DNA of 8,352 nucleotides from Bacteroidetes bacterium CG2_30_32_10 (lineage in GTDB: Bacteria > Bacteroidota > Bacteroidia > Bacteroidales > CG2-30-32-10): the NCBI GenBank assembly GCA_001872995.1, contig MNXO01000178.1, positions 1 to 8,352 of the forward strand. The letters run 5' to 3'. Below the pieces are notes generated by a model. The model ran no database searches. It was given only the letters and a program-made list of their open reading frames with translations, and was not told where the DNA came from. This document shows, piece after piece, positions 1 to 6,871 of this stretch. The position numbers and the translations under genes were made by a program. Within the stretch, counting starts at the first letter, position 1. Every line of letters begins with the position of its first letter.

Positions 1-1
1 T

Positions 2-133
2 GTGAATGAAATAACGAATAATAATTTAAGTAAAAATTATTACGCTTATTATTTATTTAAAACAGACCATTTTATAAAAGATGTCAAAGAAATTAATTGC
101 GATGTGATTGAAAGCATATTAAGTATAAAATAA
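2..133 (+). CDS. possible C-terminal end of a gene cut by the window edge
   Basis: An open frame runs from the window edge to a TAA stop at 131-133 (43 codons visible). Its last residues, KDVKEINCDVIESILSIK, could form an amphipathic helix, which would suit the end of a protein. No family is recognisable. In DNA this AT-rich an open run of 43 codons can arise by chance, and no terminator hairpin follows, so the call is weak. If real, it converges on the small minus-strand gene at 195-314 with about 60 bp between the stops. Confidence 0.3.
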   Translation: MNEITNNNLSKNYYAYYLFKTDHFIKDVKEINCDVIESILSIK

Positions 134-194
134 ATCGAGTCAATTCGTGTTTTCAAATCAAATAACAACCCATCAACCTAAAATCAACGTTTAA

Positions 195-314
195 TCAATT
201 TGATTGGTATATCACAAAAATTACCAATGCCAATGAAATAAGTAAATAAAAAAAAGCAAAAGCAATAAGCAATCGCTTTGGGTTACACTTAAAAAAATTA
301 AAAATCGCATTCAT
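195..314 (-). CDS. 39-residue single-pass membrane micro-protein
   Basis: A complete ATG-to-TGA frame of 39 codons. The protein starts MNAIFNFFKCNPKRLL, a short cytoplasmic-looking segment with a basic CNPKR cluster. A continuous hydrophobic stretch follows at residues 15-36, and the protein ends YQSN. The positive-inside rule predicts the N-terminus in the cytoplasm and a very short tail outside. I recognise no family. The main support is its promoter: a perfect TAnnTTTG box lies 20 bp before the ATG, preceded by the same four 11-bp repeats and 4-bp spacer seen ahead of the lipoprotein and TonB-receptor genes. It lies beyond the lipoprotein's terminator, so it is probably its own transcript. 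It could be a small regulator or stabiliser of an envelope complex, which is inference. A signal-peptide-like fragment or chance frame is the alternative. Confidence 0.55.
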   Translation of the reverse strand: MNAIFNFFKCNPKRLLIAFAFFYLLISLALVIFVIYQSN

Positions 315-334
315 AGAAGTTGTTTTTTAAAATT

Positions 335-390
335 CAAATATATTTCAATAGTATTAACTGGAAGTTAAGGAAATGTTATGTTTATATTAA
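335..390 (-). promoter_or_regulatory. promoter with 4 x 11-bp operator array, micro-protein gene
   Basis: Read on the minus strand, four contiguous 11-bp units occupy 380-390, 369-379, 358-368 and 347-357. Their 7-bp cores are TTAATAT, ATAACAT, TTAACTT and TTAATAC. A 4-bp spacer (343-346, GAAA) and the -7 box TATATTTG (335-342) follow. Each core is 5-6 of 7 matches to TTAACAT, making this the weakest of the three arrays in the window. Unit order, spacing and the AAAC tail of the first unit match the other two arrays. Transcription would begin some 10-15 bp before the ATG at 314. A response regulator of the PhoB/OmpR family is the likely binder (inference). Confidence 0.6.
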
Positions 391-427
391 TAATTGCAAT
401 CTTAAGCAAACGATAAAATTACCTATA

Positions 428-463
428 TAAAAAAAGGGAGACATTTATTGTCTCCCCCTTTTT
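428..463 (-). terminator. intrinsic terminator of the lipoprotein gene
   Basis: An 8-bp perfect stem (GGGAGACA at 436-443 pairs with TGTCTCCC at 449-456) encloses a 5-base loop. On the minus strand it is followed by seven Ts (429-435). It starts 23 bp after the lipoprotein stop codon. A shorter T run on the plus side (459-463) gives it some bidirectional potential. Confidence 0.9.
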
Positions 464-479
464 AGAAATTACTAATCTA

Positions 480-1883
480 TTAATAGTTGGTATTTTGTGG
501 GTCCCAATTTGCCCAACCACTTGTCCAATCGGTTGTACCAAAAGCACCTCTAAATGTTTCTACAGTAAAGAAAGGGTCGCTTAGATTGCTATTTGTAAAA
601 GAAGCACTTCCTAAAGCAGGCGAACCAGTCAATGGTAAGAAATTAGGAGATGCAGCATAAGCATCGGCAATCATCAAAGAACTGAATTTATGAATAGTAT
701 CGTTGTGTCTGGTAGCATCAAGGAAATAAGTACCATCAAAAGCAGTTACAAAGAAAGCTGCAGGGGTTGGCATTCCAGTCATAGTAACATTTTCCATTTG
801 TAAAATGTTGCTGGTGGCATTCCCTTGAGCAGCAGTACCTTCAATTTGTAAACCAAAAGCATTTCCATTTGCAATAGAATTATACAAACAAAGAGAGGTG
901 TTTCTTCTTAAATGAAATAGATTTTTGTAATTTGCATTTACACCAGATTCTGTATTGGTTTTATAAGGACCAAACAAACTAACATTACAGAAAATTGGCT
1001 TAGTAATAGGTGTATTTGTAGAACCACTGCCATCATTGTCTGATTCGAATCCATTAGATTTGCTACCTGGGTCTGCAACTGTCTTATCTCTTAATGCTAC
1101 CAGATATTGCAATTTACCTGTAAAACCAAAATCGGTATCAAAATCATCGTCCCAACCTTTGTATGCAATGATATGTTTTACATTTACACAACCACCAAAC
1201 CATTCAAAAGAGTCATCACCACAATACGAAACTTGAATATAATCGATAGTTGTACCTTTACCAACACCCCCTAAGGTTAATCCATTAACTTCTTTATCAG
1301 GTTGAAAAGGAATTCCAGCATACTCAATACGAATATATTTTAACACTCCACTGTTGTCGTTATCATCAGTTCCACCATAAGTAGAACGAGGACCACCTTC
1401 TATTTGAGCAGAACCACCAGCAACATTTATTTTTGCATTACCACATAATATAACACCACCCCAATCGCCATAATTGCGATACCCTTTGGCTGCATTAGAA
1501 GTAAATACGATAGGTTTAGTTGCAGTTTCTTCTGCCATTAATTTTGCACCTTTTTCTATAATCAAAGTTCCTTTAGAGTTTTTATCCCCTTTTATCACAG
1601 TACCAGCTTTAATAGTTAAGGTAGCCCCATTTGTTACATAAACAAAACCACTCAATACATAAGTATTGGTATCTTCCCAAGTAGTATTGGTGGTAATTTC
1701 GCCACTTACTGTAATTGGAGTTTGGTTATGGTGCGTAGTATCAACATAAACTGTATCGTAATGGTCAACAATTTTTTCAATTTCTTTCTTTTTGCAAGAA
1801 GAGGTAAATGCAATAGTTGCACCTGCAACAACCATGGTTGCCATGCTAAACAATTTTTTAATTCTGAATAATTCTTTTTTCAT
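480..1883 (-). CDS. beta-helix-like outer-membrane lipoprotein
   Basis: A 467-residue protein with a lipoprotein signal: basic start MKKELFRIKK, hydrophobic stretch, and lipobox FTSSC with Cys30 as the lipidated residue. The body carries repeated beta-strand/turn segments such as GATLTIKAGTVIKG (86-99), typical of right-handed parallel beta-helix folds. Two acidic clusters, GWDDDFDTDF (about 243-252) and FESDNDGSGS (279-288), could bind a cation such as calcium. It ends with an aromatic WANWDPQN segment. Proteins of this type are common in Bacteroidota, usually unnamed or mislabelled; I know no proven function. The frame extends upstream to a TTG at 1919, but that codon lies inside the -7 promoter box (1917-1924) and would put extra residues before the signal peptide, so I chose the ATG at 1883. 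The residues after Cys30 (KKKE) do not give the acidic surface-export signal of some Bacteroidota lipoproteins, so which face it occupies is open. Its promoter array is shared with the TonB receptor upstream, which suggests a partner role in uptake (inference). Confidence 0.9.
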   Translation of the reverse strand: MKKELFRIKKLFSMATMVVAGATIAFTSSCKKKEIEKIVDHYDTVYVDTTHHNQTPITVSGEITTNTTWEDTNTYVLSGFVYVTNGATLTIKAGTVIKGDKNSKGTLIIEKGAKLMAEETATKPIVFTSNAAKGYRNYGDWGGVILCGNAKINVAGGSAQIEGGPRSTYGGTDDNDNSGVLKYIRIEYAGIPFQPDKEVNGLTLGGVGKGTTIDYIQVSYCGDDSFEWFGGCVNVKHIIAYKGWDDDFDTDFGFTGKLQYLVALRDKTVADPGSKSNGFESDNDGSGSTNTPITKPIFCNVSLFGPYKTNTESGVNANYKNLFHLRRNTSLCLYNSIANGNAFGLQIEGTAAQGNATSNILQMENVTMTGMPTPAAFFVTAFDGTYFLDATRHNDTIHKFSSLMIADAYAASPNFLPLTGSPALGSASFTNSNLSDPFFTVETFRGAFGTTDWTSGWANWDPQNTNY

Positions 1884-1916
1884 AAGTATAATTTTAAGTT
1901 TGTTTATTAATTGCTG

Positions 1917-1972
1917 CAAAAATAGGATGCGTATATTACCTGAATGTTAAGAATATAATAAGTTTATGTTAA
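1917..1972 (-). promoter_or_regulatory. promoter with 4 x 11-bp operator array, lipoprotein gene
   Basis: On the minus strand, 11-bp units at 1962-1972, 1951-1961, 1940-1950 and 1929-1939 have cores TTAACAT, TTATTAT, TTAACAT and GTAATAT. The 4-bp spacer 1925-1928 (ATCC) and the -7 box TATTTTTG (1917-1924) follow. Units 1 and 3 are exact matches and sit 22 bp apart, as in a classical two-site tandem operator. The first unit, TTAACATAAAC, is identical to the first unit of the TonB-receptor array. There is no separate TTG -33 element at the expected place, so activation by the bound protein is likely. The box is 33 bp from the ATG at 1883. Confidence 0.75.
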
Positions 1973-1995
1973 TTATTTTTATGGAAGTTCAACTC

Positions 1996-2029
1996 AAAAA
2001 AAATGCACTGCCCAATTAGGTAGTGCATT
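1996..2029 (-). terminator. intrinsic terminator of the TonB receptor gene
   Basis: AATGCACT (2002-2009) pairs with AGTGCATT (2022-2029). Two more G-C pairs can form in the loop past a single A-C mismatch. On the minus strand the stem runs into eight Ts (1996-2003). It begins 22 bp after the receptor stop codon, and the next gene's operator array starts only about 24 bp further on, so the two genes are transcriptionally separated. Confidence 0.85.
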
Positions 2030-2051
2030 CAGCATGGAATAGGTATTTTTT

Positions 2052-4886
2052 TTAAAAATTATAACTGATGCTTATGTTATAATTTCTACCTGGATAGTAA
2101 GAGAGGGTAGTTTGTTCTCTTTTGCCAATAGGCAAATCGAGAAATTGTTTTTGTATCATTTCTTGGTTTAACAAATCAACAACACCCGCTTTAATGGTTA
2201 ATTTTTTAGCAAAAAAACCTTTGGCAATGGTTAAATCAATTTGATGGTGAGGCATTTCGTAAATGGTAGGATGGTCGGGGTCGCCTACTACTTTAATTCT
2301 TTTGCCAATTACATTATAAACACCACTTATCATTAAATCGGTTTTGTCGGGTTGATAATAAATTCCAGTATTGATGATATAGGGCGACTGACCTTGCATC
2401 GCTCTTTTAGTTTCAGTTAAATAACTCACATCATTAATTTGTACTTCGCTTCTAATGTAAGAAGCATTCAATACCAACATAAAATCTTTAAAATGGCGTA
2501 AAAAAGAATTTTGGTTTTTAAGATTATCAAACGATTTACGAATGTCAATTTCTGCACCATAATTGTTTGCTTTATCGGCATTGTGATAAGTATATTCTAA
2601 GCCACTACCAGTTGAAAGGGCAATTACTTCGATGGGATTTTTAAATTGTTTGTAAAATAATGCAAACGAAAAAGTTTCAGAAGCACTAGGATACCATTCG
2701 TAACGGAAATCAAAATTCTGAATTACCGCATTTTTTAAAGAAGGATTTCCTCTATAACTTGCCATTTCTTCGTAATCATAAAAAGCCAAAGGAGCTACTT
2801 CTCTAAACTCTGGTCTATTAATTGTTGGTCCATAAGCCAATCTAAACAAAGATTTTTCTGTTAATGAAAAGGTTGTATTGATGGAGGGTAAAAGATAAAT
2901 AGAATCGATACCCACATAAATAGGCACATCCTGCCTGTCCACCATAAAACTATGAAGTGTTTGCATGCTTTTTTCGATACGAACACCACCATAAATATTA
3001 ATCAACGCTGCAATAGGAATATTAAACGCCACAAAACCAGCCATAATTTTATTTTCTGCATTATATGAATCAGAGTTTGCAGTAGTTTCTTGTAACATTA
3101 GACCTGTAGTGTTGTTAATATTTTCATCTTTAAATATTTCACTCAATGGCTTATAACCCAATTCTTGATTATATAAAGAAGGATTTGCCAATACATAGCC
3201 AATATTTCGAATGCTAAAAACTCTATTTTTCTTTTCAAAATAGGTTCCAATTTTTAAGGTAGGCGTAAAACTGTTTATTTCTATTTTTTGTTCAAATTGT
3301 AAATTTGCTGAAATGATATGTTCATTCAAATTCTGAAACACACGACCACAATATTGTGGAGTTGGAGCAAAAGAAACATTAAGATAATAATCTTTATAAT
3401 GTTCTCCTTCATTGTCGTTTCTTACCATAGAAATCATTTTACTATCTGGAACATTTTTGTTGGTACGACTATAGGCTAAGGTCCAGTTAATTTTAGAGTT
3501 ATCATTATTAAATGAATTAAAACCTCCCAATTGTCCAGTGTAAATAGAACGAGATTCAAATTGCATCGAATGCCCTTTCACAAATTGCCCACCATAGTAT
3601 GTATAGCCATCGCGTAACAAGGTTTTGTTATTTGCCAATTGAACAAATAGATTTCTAAATTCAATTTTTTGATTATTACCCCACACCAACGACCAATTAT
3701 GAAGTAAACTTAATTTTACACTGTTTTGATAAATGTTATCTTTATAATAATAATTGGTATCTGGTTGGTCTTTTTCAATATTATAGTCTTGATAAGCTGC
3801 TCTTGAAACATGTTTTGAATTGTTGGTATTTGAATAATTGATGGCAGTTATATTTCCCAATGACATTTTATTGATGGTAAACTTTTTTAATGTGTTAACC
3901 CCTAATTTTTGGTCAAGCGGAGCATTGGTTTTTGTTGGCTCCCAAATCTTATTCAATGTTTTTGCATATCTGATTCTTTCTTTTACGGAATATTTCGATA
4001 AATTATCAGGGAAACTATAAGGTAATTGTCTGGTACCATCATCATAGCCAAGCCAATCGGTATTACCAGCACTATAAGTATAAAAATCTTTAAAAGTGGT
4101 GCCTTCGTTGTAACCAGTTCCATAAGATATGGTGATAGCATTTTTATCAGAAGTATTTCGGGTATTAAGTGCAATAACACCACCAGCAAAATCGCTAGGC
4201 AATTCGGGAGCAGGCGTTTTATATATTAATAAGTTTTCTATCAAATTGCTTGGCACTACATCAAAAGAGAAAGAACGAATATCTGCTTCAAAACTTGGTG
4301 CAGGACTATTGTTAAGCCAAACAGAGTTGTATCGTTCACTTAAACCCCTAACCATTACAAATTTATCATTTACAATAGTAATGCCTGGTATTCTTTTAAT
4401 AACGTCTGATGCACTTTTGTCTTGTGTTTTTTGTATTTGTTGATTCGAAATACCGCTAACCACCAATTCGCAAGATTTAATGGTATTAATCATGCTTATT
4501 TCAGTATCTGTTTTTCTAGTCCCTGTTATTACAACAGCATCAAGCTGTGTAGAGGTTTCTTCTATATTTACATTTACAATAGTGTTTTCGCCTCGCTTAA
4601 CTTGCACCCCAGGAACAACCTCTGTTTTATAAGACATTAAAGAAACCACTAAATTATGGGTACCTTCTCCAATATTTGATAAAATAAATTGTCCATTTAA
4701 ATCGGTAGAAGCACCTATTAGTGTTCCTTGTATCACTACATTGGCTCCTACTACCGTTTCGTTGGTTTTTTTATCCTTTAAAACACCACTTATCACTCCT
4801 GTTTGAGGTTTGTTTTTTTGAGCCCAAGCAATACTTCCAATACTTAATAAAATTAAAATAAGGAAAACACGTTTTATAATTTGCAT
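2052..4886 (-). CDS. TonB-dependent outer-membrane receptor
   Basis: A 944-residue outer-membrane transporter that would take up a bound substrate into the periplasm using energy from TonB-ExbBD. Residues 1-22 are a signal peptide with likely cleavage after AWA. Residues 30-110 form a carboxypeptidase-regulatory-like beta-sandwich (GVISGVLKDKKTNETVVGANV, then TDLNGQFILSNI), normal for Bacteroidota receptors. LDAVVITGTRK (115-125) lies where the TonB box/plug start is expected. The plug runs to about 245, with the typical segments DVIKRIPGITIV and VMVRGLSERYNSVWLN. The rest is a beta-barrel ending in an aromatic SISYNF, with Phe as last residue, as needed for barrel assembly. Length and domain order are complete, with no frameshift. 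No SusD-type partner lies beside it, so it is not a normal SusCD glycan system; its companion is the co-regulated lipoprotein downstream. The substrate cannot be read from sequence; the Pho-like promoter hints at a phosphorus source (inference). Confidence 0.96.
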   Translation of the reverse strand: MQIIKRVFLILILLSIGSIAWAQKNKPQTGVISGVLKDKKTNETVVGANVVIQGTLIGASTDLNGQFILSNIGEGTHNLVVSLMSYKTEVVPGVQVKRGENTIVNVNIEETSTQLDAVVITGTRKTDTEISMINTIKSCELVVSGISNQQIQKTQDKSASDVIKRIPGITIVNDKFVMVRGLSERYNSVWLNNSPAPSFEADIRSFSFDVVPSNLIENLLIYKTPAPELPSDFAGGVIALNTRNTSDKNAITISYGTGYNEGTTFKDFYTYSAGNTDWLGYDDGTRQLPYSFPDNLSKYSVKERIRYAKTLNKIWEPTKTNAPLDQKLGVNTLKKFTINKMSLGNITAINYSNTNNSKHVSRAAYQDYNIEKDQPDTNYYYKDNIYQNSVKLSLLHNWSLVWGNNQKIEFRNLFVQLANNKTLLRDGYTYYGGQFVKGHSMQFESRSIYTGQLGGFNSFNNDNSKINWTLAYSRTNKNVPDSKMISMVRNDNEGEHYKDYYLNVSFAPTPQYCGRVFQNLNEHIISANLQFEQKIEINSFTPTLKIGTYFEKKNRVFSIRNIGYVLANPSLYNQELGYKPLSEIFKDENINNTTGLMLQETTANSDSYNAENKIMAGFVAFNIPIAALINIYGGVRIEKSMQTLHSFMVDRQDVPIYVGIDSIYLLPSINTTFSLTEKSLFRLAYGPTINRPEFREVAPLAFYDYEEMASYRGNPSLKNAVIQNFDFRYEWYPSASETFSFALFYKQFKNPIEVIALSTGSGLEYTYHNADKANNYGAEIDIRKSFDNLKNQNSFLRHFKDFMLVLNASYIRSEVQINDVSYLTETKRAMQGQSPYIINTGIYYQPDKTDLMISGVYNVIGKRIKVVGDPDHPTIYEMPHHQIDLTIAKGFFAKKLTIKAGVVDLLNQEMIQKQFLDLPIGKREQTTLSYYPGRNYNISISYNF

Positions 4887-4908
4887 ACTTATAATATTAA
4901 TATTTTGG

Positions 4909-4964
4909 CAAAACTATACTTTGAATGTTAACTCAATGTTAATTCAATATTATGTTTATGTTAA
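4909..4964 (-). promoter_or_regulatory. promoter with 4 x 11-bp operator array, TonB receptor gene
   Basis: On the minus strand, units at 4954-4964, 4943-4953, 4932-4942 and 4921-4931 have cores TTAACAT, ATAATAT, TTAACAT and TTAACAT. The 4-bp spacer 4917-4920 (AGTA) and the -7 box TAGTTTTG (4909-4916) follow. This is the strongest of the three arrays, with three exact cores. The -7 box is 22 bp before the ATG at 4886. The second unit is the degenerate one, as in the lipoprotein array. The known Bacillus PhoP site (TTAACA, 11-bp period) and E. coli Pho box (TGTCAT core, 11-bp period, replacing the -35) are the closest described parallels; the regulator's identity here is inference. Confidence 0.8.
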
Positions 4965-5042
4965 TTCTTTGTATATAATATGCAGAGGTGAAATTGTAAA
5001 AGCATTAGACAATGGTATGTATGATTGATACTTTCCGATGAT

Positions 5043-5122
5043 AAGTAGGAGATGTACAAATGTTTTATTGATACTTGTTAAAAAGTAGGAAGTATTCAAA
5101 TGTTTTATAAGTACTTGTCAAA
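5043..5122. repeat. two imperfect 40-bp tandem repeats
   Basis: Copy 1 is 5043-5082 and copy 2 is 5083-5122. They agree at 32 of 40 positions with no gaps; shared blocks are AAGTAGGA, CAAATGTTTTAT and TACTTGT. Partial copies flank them: a degenerate one at about 5011-5042 and the opening AAGTATGAGG at 5125. Each copy carries AAGTA and its complement TACTT, so neighbouring copies can form short hairpins. Function is unknown; regulator binding or simple slippage are both possible. Confidence 0.65.
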
Positions 5123-5185
5123 AAAAGTATGAGGAAATAAAAATTTTCATCATTACTCCTTTTTGAAAAGTATAAGGTTTCATTA

Positions 5186-5215
5186 TTAAACAATGTGTTG
5201 CAACTCATTGTTTAA
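5186..5215. promoter_or_regulatory. 30-bp near-perfect palindrome, possible operator
   Basis: A dyad of 15 base pairs with 14 matching and a single T-T mismatch: the inner GTTGCAAC (5197-5204) is perfect, and the outer arms AAACAATG and CATTGTTT are perfect. No T run follows on either strand, so it is unlikely to be a terminator. It lies 116 bp upstream of the glyS start and 221 bp upstream of the receptor operator array. A homodimeric regulator is the simplest binder, which is inference. Confidence 0.5.
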
Positions 5216-5295
5216 AACAATAGCAATATTATCTGATACTAAAATTGTTCTTTGAACTAATTTGACCTAAGAATTGAAATAACATACTTTTTTTC

Positions 5296-5324
5296 TTGTG
5301 ATTTTAAAATTTTATGTAAGTTTG
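5296..5324 (+). promoter_or_regulatory. glyS promoter (-33 TTG, -7 TAAGTTTG)
   Basis: A perfect TAnnTTTG box (TAAGTTTG, 5317-5324) is preceded, after an 18-bp spacer, by TTG at 5296-5298, matching the Bacteroidota sigma-A promoter pattern. Only 7 bp separate the -7 box from the ATG at 5332, so transcription would start at or just before the start codon. Confidence 0.65.
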
Positions 5325-5331
5325 TACCATT

Positions 5332-6870
5332 ATGGCAAATAACGAAGAACTATTCAAAAAAATCATTTCCCACTCTAAGGAGTATGGGTTTATATTTCCA
5401 TCGAGCGAAATATACGATGGACTAAGCGCTGTTTATGATTACGGTCAGTATGGTGTAGAACTTAAAAACAACATCAAGAACTATTGGTGGAAAGCAATGG
5501 TTCAGTTTAATGAAAATATTGTTGGTATTGATACTGCAATATTTATGCACCCCACCATCTGGAAAGCATCGGGACATGTGGATGCATTTAGCGACCCTTT
5601 GATTGATAATAAAGATTCTAAAAAGCGTTACCGTGCTGATGTATTGGTAGAAGAACATGTTGCAAAGATAGAAGATAAAATTCGCAAAGAAGTGGAGAAA
5701 GCTGCCAAACGTTTTGGCGATGCTTTCGATGAACAACAGTTTGTTGGCACCAATGCACGGGTAGTAGAATATCAAACCAAAATTGATGCCATCAACAAAC
5801 GCCTCAACCAATCTTTGGAAGCAAACGACCTTGCAGATGTTAAAAAACTAATAGAAGAACTCGAAATAGTTTGTCCAGTTTCGGGCAGTCGCAATTGGAC
5901 AGAAGTGCGCCAGTTCAATCTTATGTTTTCCACTCAAATGGGTTCGGTAAGCGAAGATGCCAATCAAATTTATTTACGCCCCGAAACAGCACAAGGAATA
6001 TTTGTCAACTATTTAAATGTACAAAAGTCGGGCAGAATGAAAATACCTTTTGGCATTGCCCAGATAGGAAAAGCATTCCGAAACGAGATTGTTGCACGTC
6101 AGTTTATATTCCGTATGCGCGAATTTGAGCAAATGGAAATGCAATACTTTGTTAAACCAGGTGAAGAGCTTCAATGGTTTGAGTATTGGAAAGACTTACG
6201 TTTAAAATGGCACTATTCTCTTGGTTTACCAAAAAACAAATACAGAATTCATAATCACGAAAAGTTAGCACATTATGCCAATGCTGCCTGCGATATTGAA
6301 TTTGAGTTTCCTTTTGGTTTCAAAGAATTAGAAGGAATTCATTCTCGCACCGATTTCGATTTAAATGCACACCAGAAGTTTTCGGGTAAGAAGCTTCAGT
6401 TCTTCGATCCCGAAACCAACGAAAGTTATGTGCCTTATGTAGTAGAAACTTCCATTGGAGTGGACCGTATGTTTTTGGCTATTCTTAGTTATGCTTATAA
6501 TGAAGAAGTACTCGAAGACGGTTCTACCAGAGTAGTGCTGAGCATTCTCCCTGTGTTAGCTCCAATTAAAGCTGCCATTTTGCCATTAATGAAAAAAGAT
6601 GGATTGCCAGAGAAAGCACGTGAGATAATGGATGTTTTAAAATATGATTTCCTTTGTCAATATGATGAAAAAGATGCTATTGGGAGACGTTACAGAAGAC
6701 AAGATGCCATTGGCACTCCTTATTGTATTACGGTAGATCACCAAACATTACAGGATAATACGGTTACCATTCGCGAACGCGACACTATGAAACAAGAAAG
6801 AATAGCTATTGATAAGATTGCTGCTATTGTAGAAGACAAAATTAGCTTTAAAAAAGCGTTTACACAATAA
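5332..6870 (+). CDS. glyS: glycine--tRNA ligase, dimeric (alpha2) type
   Basis: This 512-residue cytosolic class II aminoacyl-tRNA synthetase joins glycine to tRNA-Gly using ATP. The N-terminal segment SSEIYDGLSAVYDYGQYGVELKNN (24-47) is the family's motif 1 region. RPETAQGIFVNY (216-227) and the motif 2 FRNEI (249-253) line the active site. The motif 3 region is ETSIGVDRMFLAIL (372-385), with the key Arg379. The C-terminal anticodon-binding domain runs from about 400 (VVLSILPVLAPIKAAIL) to the end. Length and order are complete. Where many relatives have a CPxCG pair, this one reads CPVSG (181-185), so a zinc site is not complete there. The start at 5332 gives the expected N-terminus. There is no Shine-Dalgarno sequence, and the promoter's -7 box is only 7 bp upstream. 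It appears to be transcribed alone, with a minisatellite directly after its stop. Confidence 0.98.
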   Translation: MANNEELFKKIISHSKEYGFIFPSSEIYDGLSAVYDYGQYGVELKNNIKNYWWKAMVQFNENIVGIDTAIFMHPTIWKASGHVDAFSDPLIDNKDSKKRYRADVLVEEHVAKIEDKIRKEVEKAAKRFGDAFDEQQFVGTNARVVEYQTKIDAINKRLNQSLEANDLADVKKLIEELEIVCPVSGSRNWTEVRQFNLMFSTQMGSVSEDANQIYLRPETAQGIFVNYLNVQKSGRMKIPFGIAQIGKAFRNEIVARQFIFRMREFEQMEMQYFVKPGEELQWFEYWKDLRLKWHYSLGLPKNKYRIHNHEKLAHYANAACDIEFEFPFGFKELEGIHSRTDFDLNAHQKFSGKKLQFFDPETNESYVPYVVETSIGVDRMFLAILSYAYNEEVLEDGSTRVVLSILPVLAPIKAAILPLMKKDGLPEKAREIMDVLKYDFLCQYDEKDAIGRRYRRQDAIGTPYCITVDHQTLQDNTVTIRERDTMKQERIAIDKIAAIVEDKISFKKAFTQ

Positions 6871-6871
6871 A

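Larger units (their letters stand above)
4965..5331. other. intergenic region between divergent genes
   Basis: No convincing gene lies between the receptor's operator array and glyS. The stretch holds two 40-bp imperfect tandem repeats, further scattered AAGTA/TACTT elements, a 30-bp palindrome and the glyS promoter, each listed separately. Short frames here have no family resemblance. No RNA gene or riboswitch could be recognised. Confidence 0.6.

Noticed and set aside
181..207. Short inverted repeat AATCAA-T-TTGATT at the end of the micro-protein gene as a terminator
   Set aside because: The stem is A/T-rich, the loop is too small and no T run follows on the minus strand.
1036..1236. Plus-strand open frame of 66 codons inside the lipoprotein gene
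   Set aside because: It is antisense to a strongly supported coding region and shows no family features; the same holds for the other antisense frames inside the receptor, glyS and CvpA genes.
5118..5165. AAGGAG followed by ATGATG on the minus strand, opening an 11-residue frame
   Set aside because: Shine-Dalgarno sequences are not a useful signal in this phylum and the frame ends after 11 codons with no attenuator structure or gene behind it.
5065..5208. Minus-strand frame of 47 codons starting MSCNTLFNNE
   Set aside because: Its start lies inside the palindrome and its 3' half is made of the 40-bp repeats. It has no promoter box nearby and its residue make-up looks like translated AT-rich DNA.
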